Source: Thiomicrorhabdus sp041583835
GTDB taxonomy: Bacteria > Pseudomonadota > Gammaproteobacteria > Thiomicrospirales > Thiomicrospiraceae
Length of the DNA stretch: 64,000 bases
Direction: 5' to 3'
Assembly (NCBI RefSeq): GCF_041583835.1
Contig: NZ_JBFHFC010000009.1
Coordinates: forward strand, 1 to 64,000
This document shows positions 44,686-53,560 of the stretch, piece by piece (within the stretch, counting starts at the first letter, position 1; every line of letters starts with the position of its first letter). The position numbers and the translations under genes were made by a program. The notes under the pieces are model-generated. The model saw only the letters and a list, made by a program, of their open reading frames with translations, had not been told where the DNA came from and searched no databases.

Positions 44686-45474
44686 TTAACTACCTAGAAG
44701 TTGTAATACATTTCCGCGGGATTGATTGTTTTGTGCCTGCATCATTACCGTGCTTTCGTTAAGAATGCTTTGACGAACCTGTTCGGCAATAGCTCTGGCA
44801 AAATCGGTGTCGCTAATTTGACTGCGGGTACTGAGTGCATTCAAGTTCTGATTGCTCATATTGTTAACCGCAGAGGTTAAGCCATTTTGTTGAGCGCCGA
44901 ATTGACTACGGTTGTTCAGCATTTGTTCGTTGGCCAAGTTCAACCCCTGGAGAGCAAGACCGGCATTGGCTGGATTAGAAATGTCCAATCCGCTCAGGCC
45001 GAGTGAGTCGATGGTCATATTCGGAAAATTCAGCGTGCTCGAGGAATCGGTCATAGCAATGTCGACACTGGATGTATCGGCGTTAAGTAGATTGATGCCG
45101 TTGAAGCTGGTGTTGTTGGCGATACTGTTCACATTTTCAAGATTCTGTTGGAATTCTTGGTTGAGCATGCTGCGCTGCTGTGAATTTAATGTGCCGTTTT
45201 GTGCTTGAATAGCCAGTTCGTTCATGCGTAACAGACTGTTGTTGATCGCTTGGCTTCCGGCATCCGCTGTTTGTATCATGGAAATACCGTCATTGGCATT
45301 GCGGCTTGCCATGTCTTGAGCGTTGATTTGCGAAGTTAATGTACTTACGACCGCTTGACCGGCAGGGTTATCGCTGGACTGGTTTATTTGGCTGCCTGAT
45401 GCCATGCTGCTGACAGACGATAGGCTCGATGTGTAAGCGCTTGCGGGAATCGGTCCAAAAGATTCGATTGCCAT
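44686..45474 (-). CDS. short flagellin-like protein
   Basis: The 262-aa protein has the flagellin N-terminal D0/D1 region (SGSQINQSSDNPAGQAV, SRNANDGISMIQTADAG, NELAIQAQNGTLN) and C-terminal region (ARAIAEQVRQSILNESTVMMQAQNN...NVLQLLGS). Little lies between them, so the D2/D3 surface domains are missing. The start MAIESFGPIPASAYTSS is unlike the usual INTN/SLxAQ start. No other flagellar gene is nearby and I see no sigma28 promoter. A Shine-Dalgarno TAGGAG precedes the ATG. It may be a minor filament subunit or a paralogue with another role. Confidence 0.88.
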   Translation of the reverse strand: MAIESFGPIPASAYTSSLSSVSSMASGSQINQSSDNPAGQAVVSTLTSQINAQDMASRNANDGISMIQTADAGSQAINNSLLRMNELAIQAQNGTLNSQQRSMLNQEFQQNLENVNSIANNTSFNGINLLNADTSSVDIAMTDSSSTLNFPNMTIDSLGLSGLDISNPANAGLALQGLNLANEQMLNNRSQFGAQQNGLTSAVNNMSNQNLNALSTRSQISDTDFARAIAEQVRQSILNESTVMMQAQNNQSRGNVLQLLGS

Positions 45475-45549
45475 AACCTAACTCCTAAAACTAAAATGGT
45501 CGTTATATAAAATAAATTGTACGCCTTTTAAAGGTCAAAGGAAAGAAAA

Positions 45550-45978
45550 ATGTCTTGTTGTTCAGGGGGTTACTGTCAATTTAAGTTCCCGGAAGGGCCG
45601 CCGTTGGTGGATAATCCGGTTATGAGTTTGAATGCGAATTATCAGTTTTTACCCTATGGAACTTTGTTGGAAGAGGGAGAGGTTGTCCGAATTTGGATGG
45701 AGTCGGGAAAAGCAAAGCCCGTAATTCTCGAACAGAAGATTCCGTTAACTTTTAATTCGAGCGGCCCGGTTCCCGAGTATGGAGAGCAGAATTATCCGTG
45801 GCAGTTGGTCGCACTGGATTCGGGAATTGCTTATGAGGACTTGATGGGGTGGGTGAACCATCCTTTATATAATCCGAATGAGAAAGCCGTATTGTTGAAG
45901 TACCGGCATCCGATTGAAGTGAAGCCTAGTTTGAAGATGCTGTTTTTGAAATGGTTATATAAACTCAGAAATTTATAG
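45550..45978 (+). CDS. hypothetical protein with a Cys-rich N-terminus
   Basis: I do not recognise this 142-aa protein. It starts with MSCCSGGYC, three cysteines in nine residues that could bind metal. It then has a Pro/Tyr-rich middle with conserved-looking NYPWQLVALDSGI and a basic C-terminus. There is no signal peptide or membrane helix. AAAGGA lies 8 nt before the ATG. It is divergent from the flagellin gene, with a shared 75-bp upstream region. Confidence 0.75.
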   Translation: MSCCSGGYCQFKFPEGPPLVDNPVMSLNANYQFLPYGTLLEEGEVVRIWMESGKAKPVILEQKIPLTFNSSGPVPEYGEQNYPWQLVALDSGIAYEDLMGWVNHPLYNPNEKAVLLKYRHPIEVKPSLKMLFLKWLYKLRNL

Positions 45979-46047
45979 TGTTTAGCTAAATGAGTTGTCT
46001 GCTTAAGCTTGGTTGGAATGTAAGGTTTAATTTTTTAGGATTGTTAA

Positions 46048-46075
46048 ATAAAAAAAGCCCCGATAAATCGGGGCT
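46048..46075 (-). terminator. terminator of glnK-amtB
   Basis: AGCCCCGAT pairs with ATCGGGGCT, and the minus strand continues into a long T-run. It lies 50 bp after the amtB stop. Confidence 0.92.
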
Positions 46076-46124
46076 AAACTTAAATTACAGAGGAGTAGTT
46101 TAAGATTTTTAGAGTTGAGTTCAA

Positions 46125-47375
46125 TTAACGTTTAACGAACTCTGGGTAAGCTTCCATTCCGCATTCAGACTGGTCAACACCCTCGTACTCTTGTTCTTCA
46201 GTTACTCGAACACCCATTACCGCTTTAATGATGCTCCAAGTAATCAAACTTGTGATGAATACCCAAGCAAAGATAACTGCAGTACCTGTTAGCTGAGCTC
46301 CGATAGAAGCATCTGCGTTAGTGAACGTTACAGCGATCAGACCCCAGATACCTACGACACCGTGAACGGAGATCGCACCGACTGGATCGTCGATTTTGAA
46401 CTTCTTATCCATTGCTAGGATAGTGAATACTACGATGATACCACCTACAAGACCGATTAGAGTCGCTTCCAAAGGAGTTGGAGTTAGTGGTTCAGCAGTG
46501 ATTGAAACCAAACCTGCTAGTGCACCGTTTAAGATCATAGTTAGGTCAACTTTACCGAATAGGATCTTAGAGATGATGATGGCACCGATAACACCACCAG
46601 CCGCAGCCATGTTTGTGTTAACGAAGATCATTGCAACTGCGTTCGCTTCTTCGATGTTAGAGATTTTAAGCTCAGAACCACCGTTGAAACCGAACCAACC
46701 TAGCCATAGGATGAAAGTACCTAAAGCGGCTAGAGGTAGGTTAGCACCAGGGATTGCACGTACTTCACCGTTCTCGCCGTATTTACCTTTACGAGCGCCA
46801 AGAACCATTACACCGGCTAGGGCTGCAGCAGCACCAGTCATGTGAACGATACCGGAACCTGCGAAGTCTAGGAAACCAAGACCGTCAAGGAAACCGCCAC
46901 CCCATTTCCAGAAACCTTCTACTGGGTAGATGAAACCGGTCATAACGATTGCGAAAACGAAGAATGACATTAACTTCATACGTTCAGCCACGGCACCCGA
47001 AACAACAGACATTGCAGTTGCTACGAACACGACCTGGAAGAAGAAGTCAGACATACCTGAGTAATAAGTGTCGCCATTGCTAGCCAAAACATCCGCAACT
47101 GCGTTGTCAGCACCTAGAAGGAAGCTGATACCAGGGATGTAAGAGTTGATGCTGTCGCCATACATAATGTTGTAACCAACCAGCATGTACATGATACAGG
47201 CGATAGCGAAAAGCCCAACGTTTTTAGCTAAGATTTCAGTTGTGTTTTTTGTACGTACCAGACCGGCTTCCAGCATGGCAAAACCGGCGGCCATCCACAT
47301 GACTAGGGCACCAGACATTAAAAAGTAAAATGTGTCTAGTGCATAGCTGAGATGAGTAATTTGTTCCATAATCAT
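46125..47375 (-). CDS. amtB: ammonium transporter Amt
   Basis: This is an inner membrane ammonium channel of the Amt/Rh family with eleven helices. Conserved parts are MAAGFAMLEAGLVRTKN, GWFGFNGGSE, VHMTGAAAALAG and the second pore histidine in ISVHGVVGIWG. It is 416 aa from the ATG at 47375. An ATG two codons later (47369) is better spaced from GAGGG and may be the true start. It lies 14 bp downstream of glnK, its regulator. Confidence 0.96.
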   Translation of the reverse strand: MIMEQITHLSYALDTFYFLMSGALVMWMAAGFAMLEAGLVRTKNTTEILAKNVGLFAIACIMYMLVGYNIMYGDSINSYIPGISFLLGADNAVADVLASNGDTYYSGMSDFFFQVVFVATAMSVVSGAVAERMKLMSFFVFAIVMTGFIYPVEGFWKWGGGFLDGLGFLDFAGSGIVHMTGAAAALAGVMVLGARKGKYGENGEVRAIPGANLPLAALGTFILWLGWFGFNGGSELKISNIEEANAVAMIFVNTNMAAAGGVIGAIIISKILFGKVDLTMILNGALAGLVSITAEPLTPTPLEATLIGLVGGIIVVFTILAMDKKFKIDDPVGAISVHGVVGIWGLIAVTFTNADASIGAQLTGTAVIFAWVFITSLITWSIIKAVMGVRVTEEQEYEGVDQSECGMEAYPEFVKR

Positions 47376-47389
47376 TTCCCTCTCGTTAA

Positions 47390-47728
47390 TTAAAGCGCGA
47401 TATCGCCAGTTTCTTCAGTACGAATACGAATCGCTTGGTCAATCGGCATAACAAAGATTTTTCCGTCTCCGATTTTGCCCGTACGTGCTGCTGAGCCGAT
47501 AGCTTCAACAACGCTCTCAACCTTGTCATCAGACACGGCGATTTCTAGGCGTAGTTTTGGTAAAAATTCTATTGCGTATTCAGCTCCGCGATAGATCTCG
47601 GTATGCCCTTTTTGGCGTCCAAAACCTTTTGACTCAGTAACGGTCATGCCGTGCACGTCAACTTCGTGCAATGCTTCACGTACATCATCGAGTTTAAAAG
47701 GTTTGATAATTGCAACAACCAGTTTCAT
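47390..47728 (-). CDS. glnK: PII nitrogen regulatory protein GlnK
   Basis: This is a 112-aa PII signal protein that senses 2-oxoglutarate, ATP and ADP and plugs AmtB when nitrogen is plentiful. Y51, in RGAEYAIEF, is the uridylylation site in the T-loop, and the B-loop region TGKIGDGKIFV is present. Linkage to amtB is the reason for choosing glnK rather than glnB. A sigma54-type promoter precedes it. Confidence 0.96.
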   Translation of the reverse strand: MKLVVAIIKPFKLDDVREALHEVDVHGMTVTESKGFGRQKGHTEIYRGAEYAIEFLPKLRLEIAVSDDKVESVVEAIGSAARTGKIGDGKIFVMPIDQAIRIRTEETGDIAL

Positions 47729-47774
47729 ACTAACCTCTCTGATTTGATTGATATAGATGTTTCGGATTGGTTAT

Positions 47775-47790
47775 AACAATATGCGTGCCA
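47775..47790 (-). promoter_or_regulatory. sigma54-type promoter of glnK-amtB
   Basis: On the minus strand TGGCACG (-24 block, perfect) is followed by CATA and TTGTT (-12 block, one base off TTGC). The -24 GG and -12 GT are separated by 10 bp, as RNA polymerase-sigma54 needs. It lies 47-62 bp before the glnK start codon. Confidence 0.75.
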
Positions 47791-47886
47791 TCTGTGTATA
47801 AAACTCTGTTTAATCATTATGTTATACCTATAATCGTTGGTTTTTTTAAAGAGTAAGTGGGATTTGTTCGTATTGTTGCTGTTTAA

Positions 47887-47914
47887 TGGTGCGAGTTCTG
47901 TTAAATCTGGTGCA
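47887..47914 (-). promoter_or_regulatory. possible NtrC sites upstream of glnK
   Basis: Two TGGTGC half-sites (plus strand 47887-47892 and 47908-47914, the latter TGGTGCA) are 21 bp apart, about 100 bp upstream of the sigma54-type promoter. The opposite half of each dyad is weak, so this is tentative. Confidence 0.5.
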
Positions 47915-47936
47915 TGTTAATGTGGGGTGAGGTAAG

Positions 47937-48683
47937 TTGCTTAAAGTGATAAGGGCGCTGGCTATTCAGTTGTTGGCTTTGGTTGTGTTGGCGGCTATGG
48001 TGTACGGACTTCAATATATCGTGTCGCCTCCCTCTCCAGTGTGGGGGCTTGTCATTGCACAGGGTCTCTTGGCGGCGGGTTTGACGTGTCGATTGGGCTT
48101 GCCCTGTTGGTGGCGATGGATTCAGTTTTTCATGCCGGTAGGTTTGTATGCTGCCGTGTTGTTGGAAGTGCCACCGTGGGTCGGGTTGGTTGCTTTTATA
48201 TTATTGTGGTTGGTTTTTAAAAACGCCGGGAAAGAGCGTGTGCCTTTATATTTAACGAATTCAACAACACGTGAAGCGCTTAAAGTGCTGATTAAGCGAA
48301 CTCGAAATGTACGTTTTTTAGATTTGGGATGCGGTCTGGGCGGTAATGTTGTTTTTATGAGTCAGCAGGTCAATGTGGATCGTGCTGTCGGTGTCGAGAC
48401 CGCTCCGATTCCATTCGTTATTGCCAAGCTTAATTCGTGGTTGCGCGGTGGTGAAGTCTACGCAACGGATTTATGGAAAGTGGATCTGGGAGATTACGAT
48501 TTAGTTTACGCTTTTTTGTCGAGCGAACCGATGTCGAGGTTGTGGGAGAAGGTTAGGGCCGAAATGTCTCCGGGTTCCGTTTTTGTCAGTAATAGTTTTG
48601 CAGTTTCAGGCGTTCAGCCAAGTGAGGTGTGGGAGCTGTCCGATGCACGGCAAACTCGCTTGTATATCTATCGTTTGGATTGA
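47937..48683 (+). CDS. membrane-anchored class I SAM-dependent methyltransferase-like protein
   Basis: The 248-aa protein has three or four N-terminal membrane segments (about 5-95). A Rossmann domain follows with motif I FLDLGCGLGG near residue 124 and an acidic GVET that would bind SAM. Substrate unknown. The start is TTG with GGTGAGG just upstream. It is divergent from glnK-amtB and is followed by glnE, but nothing shows a nitrogen-related role. Confidence 0.78.
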   Translation: MLKVIRALAIQLLALVVLAAMVYGLQYIVSPPSPVWGLVIAQGLLAAGLTCRLGLPCWWRWIQFFMPVGLYAAVLLEVPPWVGLVAFILLWLVFKNAGKERVPLYLTNSTTREALKVLIKRTRNVRFLDLGCGLGGNVVFMSQQVNVDRAVGVETAPIPFVIAKLNSWLRGGEVYATDLWKVDLGDYDLVYAFLSSEPMSRLWEKVRAEMSPGSVFVSNSFAVSGVQPSEVWELSDARQTRLYIYRLD

Positions 48684-48850
48684 TGGTGTCGTAAATACGG
48701 CCCGTTTTCCTTTGAGGAGGGAGGGGCTAATGTCTGTGATTGCATTGGATTGAATTACGTACTCGACTTGTATAAAAGAGTAATCAATTATCCGAATCGA
48801 CTTATAATGTTAGATTGAAAAGTTTACTGTGAATGATGAAAGGAATAGGT

Positions 48851-51595
48851 ATGGAATACAGCTTGCAAAATGCCGTGGAGTGGAGTCGTTTTGTTGAAAT
48901 GGTCGGGCGACGTTATCCACAGGTGCTCGAGTCTGAATACTGGCAAGAGCGTATGGCAGAGGGTGAGTTGTATCAAAAAGTCTACGCTTTAGTCAGGCAG
49001 TCAGAAGATGAAGTGGTTTTGAAGCGCCATTTGCGCCAGCAGCGAAACCAAGTGATGGCACGCATTGCTATCCGTGATCTGACCGGTTTGGCCGATTTGC
49101 AGGAGACGATAAGTGAGGTTTCCGATCTGGCGGATGCGTTGGTATCGGCGGCCTTGGATTGGCATTATGAGAAATTCTGCGAGCGTTATGGTACGCCTAT
49201 CGGTTCCGAGTCCGGTAAGCCGCAAAAAATGATCGTATTGGGTATGGGCAAGCTTGGCGGTCAGGAGTTGAATTTTTCTTCGGACGTCGATCTGATTTTT
49301 GTCTATCCCGAATCCGGCGAAACTCAAGGAGCCAGAAAAAGTATTTCAAATGATCAATTTTTTGTACGTTTGGGTCAGGCGCTGAACAAATCGCTGGTTG
49401 AGGTGACGGAAGACGGGTTTGTTTACCGGGTCGATATGCGTTTACGACCATTTGGTGATGCGGGTCCTTTGGCGTCGAGTTTTGCCGGAATCGAGCATTA
49501 TTACGAAATTCACGGCCGGGCTTGGGAGCGTTATGCTTTGGTCAAGGCGAGAGCGATGGCGGGCGATAAGCAAGAGGCTCAGCAGTTATTTAATATTTTG
49601 CGGCCTTTCGTTTATCGTCGTTACGTCGATTTTAGCGCGATGGAATCCTTACGAGAGTTGAAGCAGATGATTTCGGCCGAAGTTAAGAAAAAAGGCATGC
49701 AGGATAACGTTAAGCTAGGGCCGGGCGGTATTCGCGAGATTGAATTTATCGTGCAGGCATTTCAGTTGGTTCATGGTGGACGGGACCGCAACCTGCAGGG
49801 GCGTTCTTTAATGCCGATGATGCAACAGTTGCTGTCGTTGGGATTTATTGACCAAGACGTTTACGATGGATTAATGACGGCCTATATCTTCTTGCGTCGT
49901 GCCGAAAACCGATTGCAGGAGTGGATGGATCAACAGACACACGAGTTGCCGGTCAGCGAACAACAGCAGTTGGTGTTGGCGAATTCAATGGGTTTTGAAG
50001 ATTACACCGGGTTCTTGAATGTTTTAAATCAACATCGCGATTATGTGCAGGCGCAATTTGTCGAAGTGTTTGCTGAGGAAGCGGCAAGTGAAGAAGTCGG
50101 GGAACTGACCAATTTTTGGTTGGGTGATACGACTTCGGTAGAGGGGTTGCATGATGTTGAAATTTCCGAAGCTGACGTCCCTTCGTTTTTGAAGCATTTG
50201 AACGATTTCAAGTTGAGTCGATCAGTCGGTCGTTTGAGTAAAGACGGTGTAGAGCGCCTAAATGCATTTATGCCGCTGTTAATTGAAGCTTTGCTGAAAC
50301 AGGGGTACATCGAACAGACGTTTGTTCGTGTGCTTAAGGTGGTCGAAAATGTCGTTCAGCGAAGTGTGTATCTCGTGCTGTTGAAGGAAAATCCGATCGC
50401 TTTGAAGCATTTGGTTTCGTTGTGCGAAATCAGTCCTTGGATGGCGGATATGTTGGCAAAGTACCCGGCGCTGATGGATCAGTTGTTGGATGAGCGTAGC
50501 CTTTATGCGCCTTTGGATTTGCTGCAATTGAATCGTGAAGTTCAGCATTTATTGGAAGAGGTTGGCAGTGACGAGGAGCGCTTCATGGAACAGATCCGCC
50601 AATGGCGCCATGCGCAAGTGTTCAAAGTGGCGGCTGCGGATGTGACCGGGAATGTGCCGATTATGAAGGTCAGTGATTACTTGACTTGGATTGCGGAAGC
50701 GGTTTTGAATGGGGTTGTGGCCTTTACTTGGCGTTATATGCAGGATAAAAACGGCATGCCGGGTGGTTTGGATGAATCTTATCTGCGTAATCCATTCTTG
50801 ATTTTAGGCTATGGAAAAGTCGGTGGTATCGAACTTGGCTATGGTTCGGATCTGGATATTGTCATGTTGTACGAGGGGGTGAGTCCCAGTGCGACGGCGG
50901 TAAACGAGCGCGGTCGAAGTTTGGAAAATTCGTTGTATTTCGTGCGCATGGGGCAGAAAGTGATTTCGTTAATGACGACGTTGATGCCGGCCGGAGTTTT
51001 GTATGAAGTGGATACCCGTCTGAGACCGAACGGTGCATCCGGTTTGATGGTGACCGATCTTGAGGCATACAAGTCTTATATTGAAAATAAGGCATGGAAC
51101 TGGGAGCATCAGGCTTTCGTCCGAGCGCGGCCGGTTGTCGGTGACGAGCATGCGCGAAATGCCTTCAATGAGTTCCGACACATGTTTTTGCAAAAACAAC
51201 GTGACCCGCAAAAAGTGAAAGAAGACGTGGTTGAAATGCGTCAGAAGATGCGTGATTCACTGGATAAGTCGAATGGGGATGCTTTTGATTTGAAGCATGG
51301 GCGAGGCGGTATTGTCGATATCGAGTTTATGGTCCAGTACCTGGTGTTGGCATTTTCGCACGATTATCCAGAGCTCTCTGAATACACGGACAATATTCGA
51401 ATTTTAGAGGCGATTGAGCGTGTCGGTTTATTGTCTGTTGAAGAGGTTGATAGTTTAGTTAAATCCTATAAGGTTTATCGTTCGAAATATCATCGTCTTG
51501 CGTTGCAAAATCATAAGGCGATTGTCGAAGTCGATTGTTATCCGTCGGAGAGGGAGAGGGTAGTATCTATTTGGCAGAAGTTGATGGAGAGCTAA
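48851..51595 (+). CDS. glnE: glutamine synthetase adenylyltransferase/deadenylase GlnE
   Basis: GlnE adds or removes AMP on GlnA in response to PII and glutamine. Two nucleotidyltransferase halves are visible: GMGKLGGQELNFSSDVDLIFVY near residue 130 (adenylyl-removing) and GYGKVGGIELGYGSDLDIVMLY near residue 655 (adenylylating). I start at ATG 48851 (914 aa), 6 nt after AAGGA; ATG codons at 48833 and 48836 lack a site. The adjacent glnA keeps the target tyrosine. Confidence 0.96.
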   Translation: MEYSLQNAVEWSRFVEMVGRRYPQVLESEYWQERMAEGELYQKVYALVRQSEDEVVLKRHLRQQRNQVMARIAIRDLTGLADLQETISEVSDLADALVSAALDWHYEKFCERYGTPIGSESGKPQKMIVLGMGKLGGQELNFSSDVDLIFVYPESGETQGARKSISNDQFFVRLGQALNKSLVEVTEDGFVYRVDMRLRPFGDAGPLASSFAGIEHYYEIHGRAWERYALVKARAMAGDKQEAQQLFNILRPFVYRRYVDFSAMESLRELKQMISAEVKKKGMQDNVKLGPGGIREIEFIVQAFQLVHGGRDRNLQGRSLMPMMQQLLSLGFIDQDVYDGLMTAYIFLRRAENRLQEWMDQQTHELPVSEQQQLVLANSMGFEDYTGFLNVLNQHRDYVQAQFVEVFAEEAASEEVGELTNFWLGDTTSVEGLHDVEISEADVPSFLKHLNDFKLSRSVGRLSKDGVERLNAFMPLLIEALLKQGYIEQTFVRVLKVVENVVQRSVYLVLLKENPIALKHLVSLCEISPWMADMLAKYPALMDQLLDERSLYAPLDLLQLNREVQHLLEEVGSDEERFMEQIRQWRHAQVFKVAAADVTGNVPIMKVSDYLTWIAEAVLNGVVAFTWRYMQDKNGMPGGLDESYLRNPFLILGYGKVGGIELGYGSDLDIVMLYEGVSPSATAVNERGRSLENSLYFVRMGQKVISLMTTLMPAGVLYEVDTRLRPNGASGLMVTDLEAYKSYIENKAWNWEHQAFVRARPVVGDEHARNAFNEFRHMFLQKQRDPQKVKEDVVEMRQKMRDSLDKSNGDAFDLKHGRGGIVDIEFMVQYLVLAFSHDYPELSEYTDNIRILEAIERVGLLSVEEVDSLVKSYKVYRSKYHRLALQNHKAIVEVDCYPSERERVVSIWQKLMES

Positions 51596-51737
51596 TCGTA
51601 AGCAGAATGATCGTCAAATCCTGGTTTAGTTAGTCCTTGTTCGACTTAGTTGTTAGGTTTAAAAGGATAGCAACGTTTTGACGGAAATGAGGTGACGATA
51701 TATCTATGTTTAATAAGATATATTTAATAAGAGCAAT

Positions 51738-51768
51738 AAAAAAAAGCCCGCATAAAGCGGGCTTTTTT
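51738..51768. terminator. bidirectional terminator between glnE and glnA
   Basis: AAAAGCCCGC pairs with GCGGGCTTTT around ATAAA, with A-run before and T-run after. It serves the convergent glnE and glnA. Confidence 0.94.
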
Positions 51769-51787
51769 GTGTTCCATTGCTTCTTGA

Positions 51788-53194
51788 TTAAGAAGAATAG
51801 TACATGTCGAACTCGATTGGGTGAGTTGTTGCACGGAAACGTGTAACTTCTTCCATCTTAAGAGCGATGTAAGAATCGATCGCTTCATCAGTGAATACAC
51901 CACCTAACTTCAAGAACTCACGGTCTTTATCAAGTTCTTCAAGCGCTTCGTCTAGAGAAGCACAAACAGTGTTGTAGGTTGCTTCTTCTTCCGGTTCTAG
52001 GTCGTATAGATCTTTTTCTGCAGGCTCGCCTGGGTCGATCTTGTTAAGGATACCGTCAAGACCTGCCATCATAGAAGCCGCAAACGCTAGGTATGGGTTC
52101 GCTGTTGGATCAGGGAAACGTAGCTCAACACGACGTGCACGCTCAGATGGAGCATAAGGGATACGGATAGAAGCTGAACGGTTCTTACCAGAGTAAGCTA
52201 GCAAGATAGGCGCTTCAAAGCCAGGAACCAAACGCTTATAAGAGTTAGTACCAGGGTTGGTGAAAGCGTTCAATGCGCGAGCATGCTTCATCAAACCACC
52301 GATGTACCAGATTGCTTCTTGAGAAAGACCTGAGTAAACATCACCGGCAAAGATGTTTTTACCATCTTTAGATAGAGACATGTTGATGTGCATACCAGAA
52401 CCGTTATCACCAACGATTGGCTTAGGCATGAAAGTAGCCGTTTTACCAAGCGCGTGACACGTGTTGTGAACAGCGTACTTAAGGATTTGAACTTCATCCG
52501 CTTTCGCAGTTAGAGTGTTACCGGCAACTGCCAATTCACACTGACCACCGGCCGCAACTTCGTGGTGATGAGCTTCAAGCTTAAGCCCCATCTCTTCAGC
52601 CATTGCGCAGATGTCTGCACGAACTTCGTGAAGTTGGTCAACTGGAGGAACCGGGAAATAACCGCCTTTAACTTTCGGGCGGTGACCCATGTTACCGTCT
52701 GAATAAACTTTTTCAGTGTTCCATGCCGCTTCGTTACCGTCGATCTTTACGAAACAACCAGACATGTCAGCACCCCAACGAACGTCGTCGAAGATGAAGA
52801 ATTCAGGTTCAGGACCGAAGAAAGCTGAATCTGCGATGCCAGTCGATTTTAGGTAAGCTTCCGCTTTTTTAGCGATACCACGAGGATCTTTTTCGTAAGA
52901 TTCCATTGTTGCCGGTTCAACGATCATACAACGGATAATCAAAGTTGGATCATTGGTGAACGGATCCATGTAATAACCGTCAGTTTGAGGCATCAGAAGC
53001 ATGTCTGAATCGTTGATCCCTTTCCAGCCAGCGATAGAAGAACCGTCGAATGTTTCACCGTCAGTGAAGAAGTCTTCGTCTACTTTGTTGGATGGAATGG
53101 TAACGTGTTGTTCTTTACCGTGTGTATCGGTAAAGCGTAGGTCAACCCATTTAACGTCATTCTCTTTGATTAAGTCTAAGATTGCTTGTGGCAT
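51788..53194 (-). CDS. glnA: glutamine synthetase, type I
   Basis: GlnA joins ammonium to glutamate using ATP. The 468-aa GSI subunit has DGSSIAGW, the ATP-binding region EAHHHEVAAGGQCEL and the NGSGMHINMSL block (written GDNGSGMHINMS). The adenylylation site is the Tyr in EKDLYDLEPEE (about 396). This makes it the GSI-beta type controlled by GlnE. Codon use is strongly biased, suggesting high expression. Confidence 0.98.
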   Translation of the reverse strand: MPQAILDLIKENDVKWVDLRFTDTHGKEQHVTIPSNKVDEDFFTDGETFDGSSIAGWKGINDSDMLLMPQTDGYYMDPFTNDPTLIIRCMIVEPATMESYEKDPRGIAKKAEAYLKSTGIADSAFFGPEPEFFIFDDVRWGADMSGCFVKIDGNEAAWNTEKVYSDGNMGHRPKVKGGYFPVPPVDQLHEVRADICAMAEEMGLKLEAHHHEVAAGGQCELAVAGNTLTAKADEVQILKYAVHNTCHALGKTATFMPKPIVGDNGSGMHINMSLSKDGKNIFAGDVYSGLSQEAIWYIGGLMKHARALNAFTNPGTNSYKRLVPGFEAPILLAYSGKNRSASIRIPYAPSERARRVELRFPDPTANPYLAFAASMMAGLDGILNKIDPGEPAEKDLYDLEPEEEATYNTVCASLDEALEELDKDREFLKLGGVFTDEAIDSYIALKMEEVTRFRATTHPIEFDMYYSS

Positions 53195-53247
53195 TATTTA
53201 TGTCCTTTCTAGCATGGTTTTATGAAAATAAACTTGTAAGAGATATT

Positions 53248-53263
53248 AGCTTGAACCGTGCCA
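53248..53263 (-). promoter_or_regulatory. sigma54-type promoter of glnA
   Basis: On the minus strand TTGGCACG forms a perfect -24 block. The GG is followed by exactly 10 bp and then the -12 GC (in CAAGCT). The TT before GC is replaced by AA, so the -12 is weaker than consensus. The predicted start is about 40 bp before the glnA ATG. Confidence 0.72.
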
Positions 53264-53351
53264 AATTTCCAATCTTTTTTATATTTGTTTCAAGTCATTG
53301 ATTGGTCTTTGTTTTTGGTGGGGTAGGCGGTAGTGCGTCCTGGGTTGAGTG

Positions 53352-53398
53352 TGCACAAAAGTTGAACTTTTATGGTGCTGACGTTAAGTTTTGGTGCA
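53352..53398 (-). promoter_or_regulatory. possible NtrC enhancer sites for glnA
   Basis: GTGCAC (53351-53356), TGGTGC (53373-53378) and TGGTGCA (53392-53398) are half-site matches to the NtrC dyad TGCAC/GGTGCA. They lie about 100-140 bp upstream of the sigma54-type promoter, the usual enhancer distance. No full dyad is perfect. Confidence 0.5.
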
Positions 53399-53469
53399 TT
53401 GTCAGAGGTGAATCGTATGTTTTATGATATGGGTTTTCTTGGGGAAAAAATACCCTTTTACGCAATAAA

Positions 53470-53503
53470 TTGAAATGTAATTGTCATATTAAAAAGGTAT
53501 AGT
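53470..53503 (+). promoter_or_regulatory. Pho box and -10 of the pstC operon
   Basis: Half-sites TTGAAAT (53470-53476) and TTGTCAT (53481-53487) are spaced 11 bp apart and resemble the CTGTCAT direct repeat bound by PhoB. TATAGT follows 10 bp later (53498-53503), replacing a normal -35 as in PhoB-activated promoters. Confidence 0.75.
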
Positions 53504-53560
53504 ACCGCCATTGATGAGTAATGTCAGTTCCTGATAGGTTTACTATAGGTTGGAAGTAAT

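Larger units (their letters stand above)
53195..53560. promoter_or_regulatory. 366-bp divergent control region between glnA and pstC
   Basis: No gene is visible here. From left to right it holds the glnA leader, a sigma54-type glnA promoter (53248-53263), NtrC-like half-sites (53352-53398) and a Pho box with -10 for pstC (53470-53503). Nitrogen and phosphate control signals therefore lie within about 250 bp of each other. Confidence 0.8.
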
